The notes: generated from the sequence alone by a model not told the origin. Shown: positions 43,771 to 55,798, numbered from the stretch's first letter. The stretch is 64,000 bases of DNA from Aeromonas enteropelogenes (GCF_000819845.1 NZ_CDCG01000034.1:80479-144478), one strand, 5' to 3'. Translations and numbers: made by a program.

Positions 43771-46080
43771 TTATTTCTTGGTCTTGGAGAGGGCTGCAGC
43801 AAAGGCGTTGCCCATGGCGCCGCCCATAGGGGCATTTTGACGCGATTCGTGTCTGGGCTTGGCATTGCCACCCTGGTGGTGATGCGGCTGTGCCGGTTTG
43901 CGTGCCGGCTGGCCGGCCTTCTCGTCCAGACGCATGGTCAGGCTGATTCGTTTGCGTGGCACATCCACCTCCAGCACCTTGACCCGCACTATGTCGCCTG
44001 CCTTGACCACCTCGCGGGGATCCTTGACGAAGCGATCGGTCAGGGAGGAGATGTGCACCAGGCCATCCTGATGGACGCCGATGTCGACGAAGGCGCCGAA
44101 GTTGGTGACGTTGGTGACCACCCCTTCCAGCACCATCTCGGGCACCAGATCGCTGATTTTCTCCACCCCTTCCTTGAAGGTGGCGGTCTTGAACTCGGGG
44201 CGCGGGTCACGGCCCGGCTTGTCCAGCTCGCCGATGATGTCGGTGACGGTGGGCACCCCGAACTGCTCGTCCGTGTAGTCGGCAGGCTTGAGGGTGCGCA
44301 GCAGGCTGCTGTTGCCGAGCAGGCTGCTGACGGTCTGCTCCAGTTTGGCGAGGATCCGCTCCACCACTGGGTAGGATTCCGGGTGCACGGCAGAGCCATC
44401 CAGCGGGTTGCTGCCGCCACGAATGCGAAGGAAGCCGGCACACTGTTCGAAAGCCTTGGGCCCGAGCCTGCTCACTTTCAGCAACTGTTGACGGTTCTGG
44501 AAGGCGCCATGTTCATCGCGATAGGCGACGATGTTCTGGGCCAGGGTCTGGGAGAGGCCGGACACCCGGTTGAGCAGGGCGACCGAGGCGGTGTTCACAT
44601 CCACTCCCACCGCGTTCACGCAGTCCTCGACCACGGCATCGAGGCGGCGGGCCAGCTGGCTTTGGCCGACATCGTGCTGGTATTGACCGACACCGATGCT
44701 CTTGGGATCGATCTTGACCAGCTCGGCCAGCGGATCTTGCAGGCGGCGGGCGATGGAGACGGCGCCGCGCAGAGAGACATCGAGATCCGGAAACTCCAGG
44801 GAGGCGAGCTCGGAGGCGGAGTAGACCGAGGCCCCGGCTTCGCTCACTACAATCTTCTGGGCCCTGGCGGCGGGGTAGCGCTCGAACAGATCGCTCACCA
44901 AGCGGTCGGTCTCCCGCGAGGCGGTACCGTTGCCGATGCTGATAAGCTCTACCTTGTGCTTCTGGCACAGTTCGCTCAGGGTCTTGAGGCTCTGATCCAC
45001 CTGGCGTTTCGGTTCGAACGGATAGATGGTCGCGGTATCGACCAACTTGCCGGTGGCATCGACTACGGCCACCTTGACCCCGGTGCGGATGCCGGGATCC
45101 AGCCCCATGGTGCAACGCATGCCGGCCGGGGCTGCCATCAGCAGATCCTTGAGGTTCATGGCGAACACCTTGATCGCCTCCTCTTCCGCCGACTCACGGA
45201 TGCGGCCGATGAGCTCGGTCTCCATCTGCAAGGAGAGCTTGATCTTCCAGGTCCAACTCACTACCCCCTGCAGCCACTTGTCGACGGGGCGGTTTTGCAG
45301 ATTGAGCTTGAGATGGTGGGCGATGATCCCCTCGCAGGGGCTGGCGCTCTCATCCTCGCCTGTGACCAGCGCCAGGTTGAGCACGCCCTCGTTGCGGCCG
45401 CGCAACATGGCCAGCACCCGATGGGAGGGGGCCTTGTGCAGCGGCTCGTCGTGTTCGAAGTAGTCCTTGAACTTGACCCCCTCCTGCTCCTTGCCGGCCA
45501 CCACGCGGGCACGCAGGGTGGCGTTTTGCCACAGATAGTCGCGCAGCTTCTCCAGCAGATCGGCCTGCTCGGCGAAGCGTTCCATCAGGATGTAGCGGGC
45601 GCCGTCGAGGGCGCTCTTGCTATCTGTGATGCCTTGCTCGGCATTAAGGAAGGCGGTGGCCTCCTGCTCCGGATCCCGCATCGGGTCGTCCAGCAGCAGA
45701 TTCGCCAGCGGTTCCAGCCCGGCTTCAATGGCCGTCTGTCCCTTGGTGCGGCGCTTGGGTTTGTAGGGCAGGTAGAGGTCTTCCAGCCGGGTTTTGCTGT
45801 CGGCTTCGTTCAGCTCACGGGCCAGCTCGGGGGTGAGCTTGCCCTGCTCCTCAATGGAACGCAGGATCACCTGGCGGCGGTCTGCCAGCTCGCGCAGGTA
45901 GCCGAGGCGGCTCTCCAGGGTGCGCAACTGGCTGTCGTCCAGTCCGCCGGTGACCTCTTTGCGGTAACGGGCGATAAAGGGAACGGTGGCACCTTCATCC
46001 AGCAGACGAATGGCGGCTTCGATTTGTTGCGGGCGAGCGTTCAACTCGCCGGCGATCTGTCTCTCAATGCTTTGCGTCAT
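43771..46080 (-). CDS. tex: S1 RNA-binding transcription accessory protein Tex (YhgF)
   Basis: A 769-residue nucleic-acid-binding protein. The start helices read [28 protein letters not shown], a YqgF/RNase H-like domain holds [20 protein letters not shown] near residues 328-347, helix-hairpin-helix repeats include [17 protein letters not shown], and an S1 domain near residues 650-720 ([18 protein letters not shown]) precedes a basic histidine-rich tail. It interacts with RNA polymerase and RNA. The ATG at 46080 fits the family; 52 residues of the longer frame are rejected. It lies downstream of greB on the same strand, as in E. coli. Confidence 0.96.
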   Translation of the reverse strand: MTQSIERQIAGELNARPQQIEAAIRLLDEGATVPFIARYRKEVTGGLDDSQLRTLESRLGYLRELADRRQVILRSIEEQGKLTPELARELNEADSKTRLEDLYLPYKPKRRTKGQTAIEAGLEPLANLLLDDPMRDPEQEATAFLNAEQGITDSKSALDGARYILMERFAEQADLLEKLRDYLWQNATLRARVVAGKEQEGVKFKDYFEHDEPLHKAPSHRVLAMLRGRNEGVLNLALVTGEDESASPCEGIIAHHLKLNLQNRPVDKWLQGVVSWTWKIKLSLQMETELIGRIRESAEEEAIKVFAMNLKDLLMAAPAGMRCTMGLDPGIRTGVKVAVVDATGKLVDTATIYPFEPKRQVDQSLKTLSELCQKHKVELISIGNGTASRETDRLVSDLFERYPAARAQKIVVSEAGASVYSASELASLEFPDLDVSLRGAVSIARRLQDPLAELVKIDPKSIGVGQYQHDVGQSQLARRLDAVVEDCVNAVGVDVNTASVALLNRVSGLSQTLAQNIVAYRDEHGAFQNRQQLLKVSRLGPKAFEQCAGFLRIRGGSNPLDGSAVHPESYPVVERILAKLEQTVSSLLGNSSLLRTLKPADYTDEQFGVPTVTDIIGELDKPGRDPRPEFKTATFKEGVEKISDLVPEMVLEGVVTNVTNFGAFVDIGVHQDGLVHISSLTDRFVKDPREVVKAGDIVRVKVLEVDVPRKRISLTMRLDEKAGQPARKPAQPHHHQGGNAKPRHESRQNAPMGGAMGNAFAAALSKTKK

Positions 46081-46268
46081 GGTATCTGTTGAGCGCCTCT
46101 GTTGATCGATTCGCGCCATCCGGCGCCGAGTGTGAGCACTATATGGGGTCGCGCAGGTGGATGCCACCCTGTCGCACTGGGGGCAAGCCGCTTCGAGCCG
46201 ATTGGGGGGCGTCATCGGCTGGAGGAGGGGAAACAAGGTTGGGGGGAAGTGGCTCCTTCCCCTGCATG

Positions 46269-46742
46269 CTACTTGGTGTAACTGATCTCGTTGACATACC
46301 AGCAGGCATCACCGACCGGCGTACGCACTATGGCCTCGTCGCCGACCTCTTTCTTGAGCAGGGCGCGGGCCATGGGGGAGTCGATGGAGATGTAATCCTT
46401 GCGACCGAAGATTTCGTCATAGCCGACGATACGAAAGCGCTTGATCTCGCCCTCTTCGCTCTCCACCTCGACCCAGGCGCCGAAGAAGACCTTGCCCTCC
46501 TGGGCTGGGGAATAGTCGACGATCCCCAGCTCCTCCAGACATTTACGCAGATAGCGCACCCGCCTGTCGATCTCTCGCAACCGCTTCTTGTTGTACTGGT
46601 AGTCGGCATTTTCGCTGCGATCCCCCAGGCTGGCCGCCCAGGCGACCTTTCTGGTGACCTCGGGGCGCTCCTGACGCCACAGGAAATCGAGTTCTTCCTT
46701 CAGCTTGTTATAACCTTCGCGGGTGATCAGCTTTGTCTTCAT
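46269..46742 (-). CDS. greB: Transcript cleavage factor GreB
   Basis: A 157-residue factor that reaches into the secondary channel of RNA polymerase and helps cleave backtracked RNA. The N-terminal coiled coil ([21 protein letters not shown], then [31 protein letters not shown]) includes the acidic tip DRSENADY (residues 41-48), and the C-terminal FKBP-like domain ends VNEISYTK. W in [11 protein letters not shown] distinguishes GreB from GreA. The ATG at 46742 gives the same length as E. coli GreB (158). Divergent from ompR and upstream of tex, as in E. coli. Confidence 0.96.
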   Translation of the reverse strand: MKTKLITREGYNKLKEELDFLWRQERPEVTRKVAWAASLGDRSENADYQYNKKRLREIDRRVRYLRKCLEELGIVDYSPAQEGKVFFGAWVEVESEEGEIKRFRIVGYDEIFGRKDYISIDSPMARALLKKEVGDEAIVRTPVGDACWYVNEISYTK

Positions 46743-46969
46743 GGTGATCCGTGATCTGGTCAAATGGAGGAGGTCGAGTCTAACTGCACGGGAATATTAG
46801 CTTTTGTCATCCTGCTGTCGAGGGAAATCGTGGTCCGTAGCCAGGTGGCTGAGTCTACTTTGTCTTGGTGGGGAAGTGGGATCCAGGTAATAACCGGTAA
46901 CACATTTATGCTTTTCTCCCGTACTGACGGCCCCTAGTATTGAGGCAGATGATATTGAGAGGCAAAGCG

Positions 46970-47692
46970 ATGAGTCAGCAGCAATACAAGATCCTGGTCG
47001 TGGACGACGATCTGAAACTACGCTCCCTGCTTGAGCGCTACCTGACCGAACAGGGGTTCGTGGTGCGCGGTGTGGCCAATGGTGAGCAGGCCGATCGTCT
47101 GCTGACGCGCGAAAATTTCAGCCTGATGGTGCTCGATCTGATGCTGCCTGGCGAAGACGGCCTCTCCATCTGCCGTCGTCTGCGCGAGGGGGGCAACCAG
47201 ATCCCTGTGCTGATGCTGACCGCCAAGGGAGATGAAGTAGATCGCATCGTCGGGCTCGAGATGGGGGCCGACGACTATCTGCCCAAGCCGTTCAATCCGC
47301 GCGAGTTGCTGGCCCGGATCCGCGCCGTGCTGCGTCGCCACACCATCGAGTTGCCGGGGGCGCCTTCTACCGCCGAAAAAGTGGTCAGCTTTGGCGGTTA
47401 CCAGCTCAATCTGGCGACCCGGGAACTGAGTCGTGATGGCGAGCCCATGGCCCTGACCAGCGGAGAGTTTGCGGTGCTCAAGGTGCTGGTCAGCCACCCT
47501 CGCGAGCCGCTCTCCCGCGACAAGTTGATGAATCTGGCCAGGGGGCGCGAATACACGGCGACCGAGCGCAGCATAGACGTGCAGGTATCCCGCTTGCGCC
47601 GTATGCTGGAGCAGGATCCGGCCCAGCCCCGCTATCTGCAGACTGTCTGGGGATTGGGCTACGTCTTCGTCCCGGACGGTGAACGCACATGA
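46970..47692 (+). CDS. ompR: Osmoregulation response regulator OmpR
   Basis: A 240-residue transcription factor. The receiver domain has acidic residues D12-D14, phosphorylated aspartate D56 in [14 protein letters not shown] and lysine K106 in [15 protein letters not shown]; a winged-helix DNA-binding domain ends [25 protein letters not shown]. It should control porin and osmotic genes with EnvZ. GAGAGG before the ATG at 46970 decides the start. Its stop overlaps envZ by an ATGA junction. A possible -10 TAGTAT lies at 46936-46941 without a clear -35. Confidence 0.97.
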   Translation: MSQQQYKILVVDDDLKLRSLLERYLTEQGFVVRGVANGEQADRLLTRENFSLMVLDLMLPGEDGLSICRRLREGGNQIPVLMLTAKGDEVDRIVGLEMGADDYLPKPFNPRELLARIRAVLRRHTIELPGAPSTAEKVVSFGGYQLNLATRELSRDGEPMALTSGEFAVLKVLVSHPREPLSRDKLMNLARGREYTATERSIDVQVSRLRRMLEQDPAQPRYLQTVWGLGYVFVPDGERT

Positions 47693-48999
47693 AAAAAGCG
47701 GGTAGCATGTTCTCCCGCATGCTCTGGTTTCTGGCCGCCGTGCTGGTGGTCTATCAGATCGTTTCTTATGCCACTTTCTACAATTATCTGCTGGCGCCGA
47801 CCGTCAAGCAGATCAGCCATCTGCTGGCCAACCAGGTCAAACTGATTTTTCCGGTCGAGAGCAACCAGCTGGAGTTGAGTGACGATGCCGAGGCGCTGGT
47901 CTATGTGGCGACCGGCAGCGATATCTACACCCAGAGCGAGGCGGAACAACATGGGCTCAAGGAGTCCAAGCCCTATCGTTATCTGGCAGAGAATATCAGT
48001 AAGGAGCTGGGTGGCCCGACCAAGGTGCGGGTCGAGATCCAGGATCACTACATCATCTGGATCCAGCCACCTCAGGCCAGCAAGATCTGGGTGCGCATCC
48101 CCTTGACCGAGATCGAGGACGATGACATAGAGCCGCTGATCCTCTACATGAGCGTCTTGCTGGTGATCACCCTGTTTGCCGCCTGGCGTTTCGCTCGCCA
48201 GCTGGTGCGCCCGCTGGAAGATCTGGAGGCCGGGGCTGTCTCGGTGGCGCGGGGCAACTTCCCCGATGCGCTCGGGGAGCAGGGGTCGCGGGAGGTGCGT
48301 CGGTTGACCCGCACTTTCAACCACATGTCCAATTCCATCAAGGGGTTGATCGAGGAACGCAACCTGATGATGGCCGGTGTCTCCCACGATCTGCGCACGC
48401 CGCTGACCCGCATTCGACTGGCGACCGAGATGATGTCGTCCGGGGATGAGTACCTCAAGGAGAGCATCAACGCCGATATCGACGAATCCAACGCTATCAT
48501 CGATCAGTTCATCGACTATATCCGTCCGGACGAGGTGAAAAATCTGGATCCTGTCGACCTGACCCAGCTGGTGCACGATGCCTTGCTGATGCATGCCGAG
48601 CAGGGGCTGGAGGTCGAGCTGGCCCTGCCGGAAGAGGCGGTCAGGGTGGCGTGTAATCCGGTCAGCATGCGCCGGGTGCTGAGTAACCTGTCGGGTAACT
48701 CATTGCGCTATGGCGCAACCCGGCTGCTTGGCGAGTTGAAGGATGATGGCCACTGGGTGCGCTTGCGCCTCTCTGATGATGGGCCCGGGATCCCGGAGCA
48801 GGACCACTTTCGAGTGCTCAAGCCATTTACTCAGGGCAATTTGGCGCGCACCACAGGGGGGAGCGGCCTTGGGCTCGCCATCGTCGCCCGGATCGTGGCC
48901 CAGCATCACGGTACCATCCGGCTGGGGCGCTCGGAGTGGGGAGGGCTGCAGGTGGAGATCCGCTTGCCGAAGCATCAGCCGCAGGAGTGGATGGATTGA
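47689..48999 (+). CDS. envZ: Osmosensor histidine kinase EnvZ
   Basis: A 436-residue inner-membrane kinase and phosphatase for OmpR. The first membrane span is about residues 9-29 and the second about 151-168 ([17 protein letters not shown]), with the periplasmic sensor between; a HAMP domain follows. The phosphorylated histidine is H233 in [16 protein letters not shown]. The ATPase part has N boxes ([11 protein letters not shown]), [10 protein letters not shown] and [10 protein letters not shown]. It overlaps ompR by four bases. Slightly shorter than E. coli EnvZ (450). Confidence 0.96.
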   Translation: MKKAGSMFSRMLWFLAAVLVVYQIVSYATFYNYLLAPTVKQISHLLANQVKLIFPVESNQLELSDDAEALVYVATGSDIYTQSEAEQHGLKESKPYRYLAENISKELGGPTKVRVEIQDHYIIWIQPPQASKIWVRIPLTEIEDDDIEPLILYMSVLLVITLFAAWRFARQLVRPLEDLEAGAVSVARGNFPDALGEQGSREVRRLTRTFNHMSNSIKGLIEERNLMMAGVSHDLRTPLTRIRLATEMMSSGDEYLKESINADIDESNAIIDQFIDYIRPDEVKNLDPVDLTQLVHDALLMHAEQGLEVELALPEEAVRVACNPVSMRRVLSNLSGNSLRYGATRLLGELKDDGHWVRLRLSDDGPGIPEQDHFRVLKPFTQGNLARTTGGSGLGLAIVARIVAQHHGTIRLGRSEWGGLQVEIRLPKHQPQEWMD

Positions 49000-49002
49000 A
49001 AG

Positions 49003-49028
49003 AGGGGCGTATCGAGTGATTCGCCCCT
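49003..49028. terminator. Weak terminator hairpin between envZ and the EamA transporter
   Basis: AGGGGCG / CGCCCCT with a 12-base loop; the U-tracts on either side are poor (TTGCATT on plus, CTTTC on minus). Confidence 0.4.
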
Positions 49029-49035
49029 TGCATTA

Positions 49036-49950
49036 TCAGGCCTGGGGTTCGCTCGCCTTGCGATAGCGCTTGCCGTATTTCAGCTGCTGGATCAGCAAGG
49101 CGGCCACGATCAGCGCCAGCCCGATAGGGGTTGCAGGGTGGATGGTCTCGCCGATCAGCAGGTTGAGCAGCACCAGGGAGGCAAAGGGTGAAATGAAGAT
49201 GAGGTTGCTGATGGGGGCCGTGTTGGTGGCATGGCGCAGCGCCATCAACCAGAGCACAAAGCCGAACCCCATCTCGAACAGGCCCACATAGATGGCGCCT
49301 GCCCATCCCTGCCAGGCGGTCATGGCGAAATCGGAGAGCAGCCAGGTCGCCACGACAATGAACGGCAGGCTGATGATGAAACCGAGCAGCAGGCTGACGA
49401 CGGGATCCCCCTGATTGCGGGTATTGAGGATCCAGTAGCTGGCCCAGATGAGGGTGGACACCAGTGCCAGTGTCACCCCGAGCGGGCTGTCAAACTGCAG
49501 GGAGAAGACATCCCCCTTGGTGGCGATCACCAGGGCGCCGAAGTAGCCGAGCACGATGGCGACGCCATCGCGGCGGCGCAGCTTCTGGCCGAGGAAGGGG
49601 ACGGCCAGCAGACTGAGCGTAATGGCCCAGGTGTAGTTGAGAGTCTGTGCCTGCTGGGCCGGCAACAGGTCGTACGCTTTGAATAGCAGCAGGTAATAGA
49701 GGAAAGGATTCAGCACTCCAAGCGTGAGATAGTAGAGGGGGCGAGCTTTGATGTAATCTCGCAACAGCGCCAACTTGCCCTGCTTGGCAACGATGGCGGT
49801 CAGCGTCAGCGTCGAGGTGAAGGCGGCAACCAGCAGCAACTGAACCGGCTCAAAATAGGTGAGAGAGATCTTGAAGGCACTGGCGACCGTCGACCAGAGG
49901 GCCACGGCGCAGAGTCCGTACTGATAGGCTTTCTTTTGATCTTTAAGCAT
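49036..49950 (-). CDS. EamA/DMT-family membrane transporter
   Basis: A 304-residue inner-membrane protein of the drug/metabolite transporter superfamily with ten expected spans in two EamA repeats. The first repeat starts YGLCAVALWSTVASAFKISLTYFEPVQLL; the second begins near residue 150 (GVTLALVSTLIWASYWILNTRN). APISNLIFISPFASLVLLNLLIGE near the end is the usual closing pair of spans. The C-terminus is basic (LKYGKRYRKASEPQA). The substrate cannot be predicted. I chose the ATG at 49950; the longer frame runs into the ribosomal promoter region. Convergent with envZ and divergent from the S10 operon. Confidence 0.85.
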   Translation of the reverse strand: MLKDQKKAYQYGLCAVALWSTVASAFKISLTYFEPVQLLLVAAFTSTLTLTAIVAKQGKLALLRDYIKARPLYYLTLGVLNPFLYYLLLFKAYDLLPAQQAQTLNYTWAITLSLLAVPFLGQKLRRRDGVAIVLGYFGALVIATKGDVFSLQFDSPLGVTLALVSTLIWASYWILNTRNQGDPVVSLLLGFIISLPFIVVATWLLSDFAMTAWQGWAGAIYVGLFEMGFGFVLWLMALRHATNTAPISNLIFISPFASLVLLNLLIGETIHPATPIGLALIVAALLIQQLKYGKRYRKASEPQA

Positions 49951-50095
49951 TGAAAGTCGTTCCGTTGACGAAGGCGGGGGCCAGTGTATCAGCCAGTTTG
50001 CGAGGTTGTCGTGGCTCCCGTTCGTGCGCCAAATGAGCAGGTTAGTGCGAGATCCATCTGTCACATAAAATTGCGCACAATCTGTTCGCTTTCCC

Positions 50096-50123
50096 TTGCG
50101 CAAATTTGAAAAATCCGTATAAT
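50096..50123 (+). promoter_or_regulatory. Promoter of the S10 ribosomal-protein operon
   Basis: TTGCGC (50096-50101) and a perfect TATAAT (50118-50123) are separated by 16 bases. The sequence just after (CCCCTCCGC) is GC-rich. Transcription would start near 50130, about 177 bases before rpsJ, close to the leader length in E. coli. Confidence 0.85.
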
Positions 50124-50129
50124 CCCCTC

Positions 50130-50618
<489 letters not shown>

Positions 50619-50640
50619 TTACGGAAAGAGGTTGATAACA

Positions 50641-51273
50641 ATGACAATCGGTCTTGTAGGTCGCAAAGTGGGTATGACTCGCATCTTCACTGAAGATGGC
50701 GTTTCTATCCCCGTGACTGTTATCGAAGTTGAAGCTAACCGTGTAACTCAGGTCAAATCTGTAGAAACCGACGGCTACAACGCTATTCAGGTTACCACTG
50801 GCTCCAAGAAAGCTAGCCGCGTAACCAAGCCGGAAGCTGGCCACTTCGCCAAAGCTGGTGTAGAAGCCGGTCGCGGTCTGTGGGAATTCCGCCTGAACAA
50901 CGGTGAAACTTTCACTGTTGGTAGCGAGCTGAAAGTAGATCTTCTCGCTGACGTTAAGCTGGTAGACGTTACCGGCACATCCAAGGGTAAAGGTTTTGCC
51001 GGTACTGTTAAGCGCTGGAACTTCCGCACCCAGGATATGACCCACGGTAACTCTCTGTCCCACCGTGTACCTGGCTCCATCGGTCAAAACCAGACCCCGG
51101 GCCGTGTATTCAAGGGCAAAAAGATGGCTGGTCACATGGGTGCTGAGCGTGTAACGACTCAGAACCTGGAACTGGTTCGTGTTGACGCTGAACGCAACCT
51201 GCTGCTCATCAAAGGCGCAGTACCGGGTGCAACCAACGGCAACGTGATCGTTAAACCTGCCGTCAAAGCGTAA
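50641..51273 (+). CDS. rplC: 50S ribosomal protein L3
   Basis: A 210-residue large-subunit assembly protein binding near the 3' end of 23S r[24 protein letters not shown], the extended loop [28 protein letters not shown] and [20 protein letters not shown] are the standard features; the glutamine in GQNQTPG is the methylation site in E. coli (PrmB). The ATG at 50641 is preferred over a TTG three codons upstream because AGAGG lies nine bases ahead of it. Confidence 0.98.
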   Translation: MTIGLVGRKVGMTRIFTEDGVSIPVTVIEVEANRVTQVKSVETDGYNAIQVTTGSKKASRVTKPEAGHFAKAGVEAGRGLWEFRLNNGETFTVGSELKVDLLADVKLVDVTGTSKGKGFAGTVKRWNFRTQDMTHGNSLSHRVPGSIGQNQTPGRVFKGKKMAGHMGAERVTTQNLELVRVDAERNLLLIKGAVPGATNGNVIVKPAVKA

Positions 51274-51290
51274 CGTCTGAGGAGATAGTA

Positions 51291-51896
51291 ATGGAATTGG
51301 TAATGAAAGACGCCAAGAGCGCTCTTGAAGTTTCCGAGACTACCTTCGGGCGCGAATTCAACGAAGCTCTGGTTCACCAGGTTGTCGTTGCTTATGCCGC
51401 TGGTGCCCGTCAGGGTACTCGTGCGCAGCTGACTCGCTCTGAAGTGTCTGGTGGCGGCAAAAAGCCGTGGCGTCAGAAGGGTACTGGTCGTGCCCGTGCT
51501 GGCTCCATCCGTTCGCCCATTTGGCGTTCCGGTGGTGTGACTTTTGCTGCTAAGCCGCAAGATCACAGCCAGAAAGTAAACAAGAAGATGTACCGCGGCG
51601 CTATCCGTAGCATCCTGTCCGAGCTGGTACGTCAAGAGCGCCTGATCGTTGTTGAGAAGTTCGGCATCGAAGCTCCGAAAACCAAAGAACTGATCGCCAA
51701 GCTGAAAGAAATGGAACTGTCTGACGTTCTGATCGTGACTGCTGAAGTCGATGAGAACCTGTTCCTGGCTGCTCGTAACCTGTACAAAGTTGACGTGCGT
51801 GACGTTGCCGGTATCGACCCGGTCAGCCTGATCGCTTTCGACAAGGTTCTGATGACTGCTGACGCAGTTAAGCAAATCGAGGAGATGCTGGCATGA
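51291..51896 (+). CDS. rplD: 50S ribosomal protein L4
   Basis: A 201-residue large-subunit protein lining the exit tunnel and, in E. coli, the repressor of its own operon through the S10 leader. The tunnel loop is [30 protein letters not shown] (residues 45-74). Same length as E. coli L4. GGAG is placed before the ATG; the stop overlaps the rplW start by four bases. Confidence 0.98.
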   Translation: MELVMKDAKSALEVSETTFGREFNEALVHQVVVAYAAGARQGTRAQLTRSEVSGGGKKPWRQKGTGRARAGSIRSPIWRSGGVTFAAKPQDHSQKVNKKMYRGAIRSILSELVRQERLIVVEKFGIEAPKTKELIAKLKEMELSDVLIVTAEVDENLFLAARNLYKVDVRDVAGIDPVSLIAFDKVLMTADAVKQIEEMLA

Positions 51897-52195
51897 TCCG
51901 TGAAGAGCGTCTGCTGAAAGTTCTGAAGGCTCCGCACATCTCTGAAAAGAGCACCATGGTTGCAGAAAAGCAGAACACTATCGTGTTCAAAGTTGCTGTT
52001 GATGCCACCAAGGCGGAAGTCAAAGCTGCAGTTGCGAAACTGTTCGAGGTCGAAGTTGAGACCGTCCGTACCCTGAACATGAAGGGTAAGACCAAGCGCG
52101 CAGGTGCACGCGTAGGCCGTCGTTCCGATTGGAAAAAGGCTTATGTGACCCTGAAAGCTGGTCAGGACATCGACTTCATGGGCGCAGCCGAGTAA
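51893..52195 (+). CDS. rplW: 50S ribosomal protein L23
   Basis: A 100-residue protein at the tunnel exit, docking site for trigger factor and [25 protein letters not shown] near the start and the basic loop [22 protein letters not shown] near residues 64-85 are diagnostic, and the conserved docking glutamate lies in HISEKS. It overlaps rplD by ATGA. Confidence 0.98.
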   Translation: MIREERLLKVLKAPHISEKSTMVAEKQNTIVFKVAVDATKAEVKAAVAKLFEVEVETVRTLNMKGKTKRAGARVGRRSDWKKAYVTLKAGQDIDFMGAAE

Positions 52196-52210
52196 GAGGA
52201 GTTCTGAAAA

Positions 52211-53032
52211 ATGGCAATCGTTAAGTGCAAGCCTACTTCTCCGGGCCGCCGCCACGTCGTCAAGATCGTCAACCAAGACCTGTACAAGGGCAAGCCCTTT
52301 GCAGCTCTGCTGGACAAGAAAGACAAGTCCGGTGGTCGTAACAACAACGGCCGCATCACCACCCGTCACATCGGCGGTGGTCACAAGCAACACTACCGTA
52401 TCGTCGACTTCAAGCGCGACAAAGACGGTATCCCGGCCAAAGTAGAGCGCCTGGAATACGATCCGAACCGTACCGCTAACATCGCTCTGGTGTTGTACGC
52501 AGACGGTGAGCGTCGTTACATCCTGGCTCCGAAAGGCCTGAAAGCTGGTGACGCTATCGCTTCTGGTGCTGATGCAGCCATCAAGGTAGGTAACGCCCTG
52601 CCGATGCGCAACATCCCGGTCGGTTCTACCGTTCACGCCGTTGAGATGAAGCCTGGTAAAGGTGCCCAGCTGGCTCGTTCCGCTGGTACTTTCATCCAGA
52701 TCCTGGCTCGTGAAGGTAACTATGTAACTCTGCGTCTGCGTTCCGGCGAAGTGCGTAAAGTTCTGGCCGAGTGCCGCGCCACCATCGGTGAAGTTGGTAA
52801 CTCCGAGCACATGTTGCGTCAACTGGGTAAAGCCGGTGCAAACCGCTGGCGTGGTATTCGTCCGACCGTTCGCGGTATGGCGATGAACCCGGTAGACCAC
52901 CCGCACGGTGGTGGTGAGGGTCGTAACAAGGGCATGCAGCCTGTGTCCCCATGGGGCCAGAAGGCTAAAGGCTTCAAGACCCGTAAGAACAAGCGTACCG
53001 ACAAGTACATCGTACGTCGTCGTAACAAGTAA
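52211..53032 (+). CDS. rplB: 50S ribosomal protein L2
   Basis: A 273-residue core protein near the peptidyl-transferase centre needed for subunit joining. [38 protein letters not shown] and the C-terminal [14 protein letters not shown] with the functionally important histidine (about residue 230) are all present. Same length as E. coli L2. GAGGAG precedes the ATG. Confidence 0.98.
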   Translation: MAIVKCKPTSPGRRHVVKIVNQDLYKGKPFAALLDKKDKSGGRNNNGRITTRHIGGGHKQHYRIVDFKRDKDGIPAKVERLEYDPNRTANIALVLYADGERRYILAPKGLKAGDAIASGADAAIKVGNALPMRNIPVGSTVHAVEMKPGKGAQLARSAGTFIQILAREGNYVTLRLRSGEVRKVLAECRATIGEVGNSEHMLRQLGKAGANRWRGIRPTVRGMAMNPVDHPHGGGEGRNKGMQPVSPWGQKAKGFKTRKNKRTDKYIVRRRNK

Positions 53033-53039
53033 TTGTTAA

Positions 53040-53333
<294 letters not shown>

Positions 53334-53343
53334 GGGATAAATG

Positions 53344-53688
53344 ATGGAAGCTATCGCTAAACACCGTTATGCCCGTACTTCTGCCCAGAAAGCTCGTCTG
53401 GTAGCCGATCAAGTACGTGGTCTGTCCGTAGACAAGGCTCTGAACATCCTGACCTTCAGCCCGAAAAAGGCTGCTGTTCTGGTGAAGAAAGTGCTGGAAT
53501 CTGCCATTGCCAACGCTGAGCACAACGAAGGCGCCGACATCGACGCACTGCGTGTTGCCACTATCATGGTTGACGAAGGTCCCTCCATGAAGCGTATCCG
53601 TCCTCGTGCCAAAGGTCGCGCGGATCGTATCCTCAAGCGTACCGCTCACATCACTGTAGTGGTATCCGACGCTAAGGCTGGGAGATAA
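53344..53688 (+). CDS. rplV: 50S ribosomal protein L22
   Basis: A 114-residue tunnel-lining protein; macrolide-related beta-hairpin at [21 protein letters not shown] (residues 78-98). I chose the second of two adjacent ATGs because it gives [19 protein letters not shown], matching the family; the ATG at 53341 is also possible with AAGGGATAA ahead. A few residues longer than E. coli L22 (110). Confidence 0.96.
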   Translation: MEAIAKHRYARTSAQKARLVADQVRGLSVDKALNILTFSPKKAAVLVKKVLESAIANAEHNEGADIDALRVATIMVDEGPSMKRIRPRAKGRADRILKRTAHITVVVSDAKAGR

Positions 53689-53691
53689 GCA

Positions 53692-54405
53692 ATGGGTCAG
53701 AAAGTACATCCTAATGGCATTCGCCTGGGTATTACCAAGCCTTGGAATTCTACCTGGTTCGCGAACACCAAAGACTTCGCTGACAACCTGTACAGCGATT
53801 TTCAAGTACGCCAGTTCCTGACCAAGGAACTGAAAAACGCGTCCTTGTCCAAGATCACCATCGAGCGTCCGGCCAAGAGCATCCGTGTGACCATTCACAC
53901 TGCTCGTCCGGGTGTTGTGATCGGTAAGAAAGGCGAAGACGTTGAGAAACTGCGCAAAGCTGTAGCCGCAATTGCTGGTGTGCCTGCTCAGATCAACATT
54001 TCCGAAGTCCGCAAGCCGGAGCTGGATGGCAAACTGGTTGCCGACAGCATCACTTCCCAGCTGGAGCGTCGTGTAATGTTCCGTCGTGCTATGAAGCGCG
54101 CCGTACAAAACGCCATGCGCCTGGGTGCCAAGGGCATCAAAGTGGAAGTTTCCGGTCGTCTGGGCGGCGCTGAAATCGCGCGTACCGAATGGTACCGTGA
54201 AGGTCGTGTGCCTTTGCACACCCTGCGTGCCGACATTGACTACGCAACTTCTGAAGCCCACACCACTTACGGTGTGATCGGCGTTAAAGTTTGGATCTTC
54301 AAGGGCGAAGTTCTGGGTGGTCTGGCTGCTGTCAACGCTGCCGCTGCTCAAGAGCAAGCTCCTGCGAAGCCCAAGCGTGACAACAAGCGCCGCGCTGCCA
54401 AGTAA
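53692..54405 (+). CDS. rpsC: 30S ribosomal protein S3
   Basis: A 237-residue protein at the mRNA entry site. [23 protein letters not shown], the KH domain motif [17 protein letters not shown] near residues 63-79 and [38 protein letters not shown] stretch (residues 130-162) are conserved. The tail ([18 protein letters not shown]) is lysine-rich. Starts three bases after rplV. Confidence 0.98.
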   Translation: MGQKVHPNGIRLGITKPWNSTWFANTKDFADNLYSDFQVRQFLTKELKNASLSKITIERPAKSIRVTIHTARPGVVIGKKGEDVEKLRKAVAAIAGVPAQINISEVRKPELDGKLVADSITSQLERRVMFRRAMKRAVQNAMRLGAKGIKVEVSGRLGGAEIARTEWYREGRVPLHTLRADIDYATSEAHTTYGVIGVKVWIFKGEVLGGLAAVNAAAAQEQAPAKPKRDNKRRAAK

Positions 54406-54418
54406 GGAGATTCGGTAA

Positions 54419-54832
54419 ATGTTGCAACCTAAGCGTACTAAATTCCGCAAGACCCACAAAGGTCGTAACCGCGGTCTGGCCAACTCTGGTAACGAAGTAT
54501 CCTTCGGTACCTTTGGCCTGAAGGCGACATCTCGTGGTCAGCTGACTGCTCGTCAAATCGAAGCAGCCCGTCGTGCCATGACCCGTCACGTTAAGCGTCA
54601 AGGTAAGATCTGGATCCGTGTGTTCCCGGACAAGCCCATCACCGAGAAGCCCCTGGAAGTTCGTATGGGTAAAGGTAAGGGTAACGTGGAATACTGGGTT
54701 TGCCCGATCCAGCCTGGCAAGGTTCTGTACGAGATGGACGGTGTACCTGAGGCTCTGGCGCGTGAAGCGTTTGCCCTGGCCGCAGCTAAGCTGTCTGTTC
54801 AGACCACTTTCGTAATTAAGACGGTGATGTGA
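54419..54832 (+). CDS. rplP: 50S ribosomal protein L16
   Basis: A 137-residue protein near the A site, important for tRNA accommodation. [46 protein letters not shown] with the arginine that is hydroxylated in E. coli, and the [15 protein letters not shown] stretch are typical. Length is near E. coli L16 (136). AAGGAG precedes the ATG; its stop shares one base with the rpmC start. Confidence 0.98.
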   Translation: MLQPKRTKFRKTHKGRNRGLANSGNEVSFGTFGLKATSRGQLTARQIEAARRAMTRHVKRQGKIWIRVFPDKPITEKPLEVRMGKGKGNVEYWVCPIQPGKVLYEMDGVPEALAREAFALAAAKLSVQTTFVIKTVM

Positions 54833-55023
54833 TGAAAGCCCAAGATCTGCGTCAAAAGAGCGTCGAAGAACTGAACCAGGAACTGCTGGGCCTGCTGCGT
54901 GAGCAATTCAACATGCGCATGCAAGCATCCACCGGCCAGCTGGCTCAGACTCACACTCTGAAACAAGTGCGTCGTGACGTCGCACGTATCAAGACTGTAC
55001 TGACTGAGAAGGCAGGTGCGTAA
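54832..55023 (+). CDS. rpmC: 50S ribosomal protein L29
   Basis: A 63-residue two-helix protein near the tunnel exit. [21 protein letters not shown] and [21 protein letters not shown] match E. coli L29 in length. The ATG at 54832 overlaps the rplP stop as TGATG; a GTG one codon upstream is rejected. Its stop TAA overlaps the rpsQ start. Confidence 0.97.
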   Translation: MKAQDLRQKSVEELNQELLGLLREQFNMRMQASTGQLAQTHTLKQVRRDVARIKTVLTEKAGA

Positions 55024-55271
55024 TGACTGACAAAATCCGTACTCTGCAGGGTCGTGTAATCAGCGACAAGATGGACAAGTCCATCACTGTTGCCATCGAG
55101 CGCAAGGTAAAGCACCCGATCTACGGTAAGATCATCAAGCGTACTACCAAGCTGCACGTGCATGACGAAAACAACGAGTGCAAAGCTGGCGATCTCGTGG
55201 AAATCCGCGAGTGCCGCCCGCTGTCCAAGACCAAGTCCTGGACCCTGGTTGCTGTCGTAGAAAAGGCCTAA
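55023..55271 (+). CDS. rpsQ: 30S ribosomal protein S17
   Basis: An 82-residue primary-binding protein of the small subunit. [45 protein letters not shown] and [14 protein letters not shown] are the conserved stretches. It shares TAATG with rpmC and is the last gene of the S10 operon, followed by an intrinsic terminator. Confidence 0.98.
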   Translation: MTDKIRTLQGRVISDKMDKSITVAIERKVKHPIYGKIIKRTTKLHVHDENNECKAGDLVEIRECRPLSKTKSWTLVAVVEKA

Positions 55272-55288
55272 TCGGTACTTTTTTGCCC

Positions 55289-55320
55289 AAACGGCCCCTT
55301 CCAGGGGCCGTTTGTTTTTT
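55289..55320 (+). terminator. Terminator at the end of the S10 operon
   Basis: A perfect 11-base stem AAACGGCCCCT / AGGGGCCGTTT with a TCC loop, then GTTTTTT. It separates the S10 operon from the spc operon. Confidence 0.93.
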
Positions 55321-55324
55321 AGGC

Positions 55325-55353
55325 TACCTTTTCTAAAAATCCTGTGTTATAGT
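55325..55353 (+). promoter_or_regulatory. Probable spc operon promoter (extended -10)
   Basis: TGTTATAGT at 55345-55353 contains an extended -10 (TG-T-TATAGT). The -35 region (around TACCTT at 55325-55330) is weak. It gives a leader of about 60 bases before rplN. Confidence 0.55.
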
Positions 55354-55418
55354 TTCGCGCCTTTTGAAGGCAGCCAGATCCCGTTGGGGATAAGAAGTAA
55401 ACAAAGCGGAGCACTAAG

Positions 55419-55787
55419 ATGATCCAGATGCAAAGTATGCTGGGTGTTGCCGACAACTCCGGCGCTCGCAGTGTAATGTGTATTAAGGTTCTGGGTGGCT
55501 CGCACCGCCGTTACGCCGGCATCGGCGACATCATCAAGGTTTCCATCAAGGAAGCCATTCCTCGCGGTAAAGTGAAGAAAGGTGATGTGTATAACGCGGT
55601 GGTCGTACGCACCCGTAAAGGCGTTCGTCGTCCGGACGGCTCTGTCATCCGTTTCGACAACAATGCGGCTGTGTTGCTTAACAACAACCAACAGCCAATC
55701 GGTACTCGTATTTTTGGCCCGGTGACCCGTGAACTGCGTAATGAGAAGTTCATGAAGATTGTGTCCCTGGCACCCGAAGTACTGTAA
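55419..55787 (+). CDS. rplN: 50S ribosomal protein L14
   Basis: A 122-residue protein at the subunit interface, bound by the silencing factor Rsf[34 protein letters not shown] and [29 protein letters not shown] are the family signatures. First gene of the spc operon, with its own promoter ahead. Confidence 0.98.
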
Positions 55788-55798
55788 GGAGTCGAACG

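Noticed and set aside
46891..46902. TAACCGGTAACA upstream of ompR as a fourth GntR operator
   Set aside because: Only the ACCGGT core and one half-site fit; two mismatches from GTTACCGGTAAC and no functional link to gluconate.
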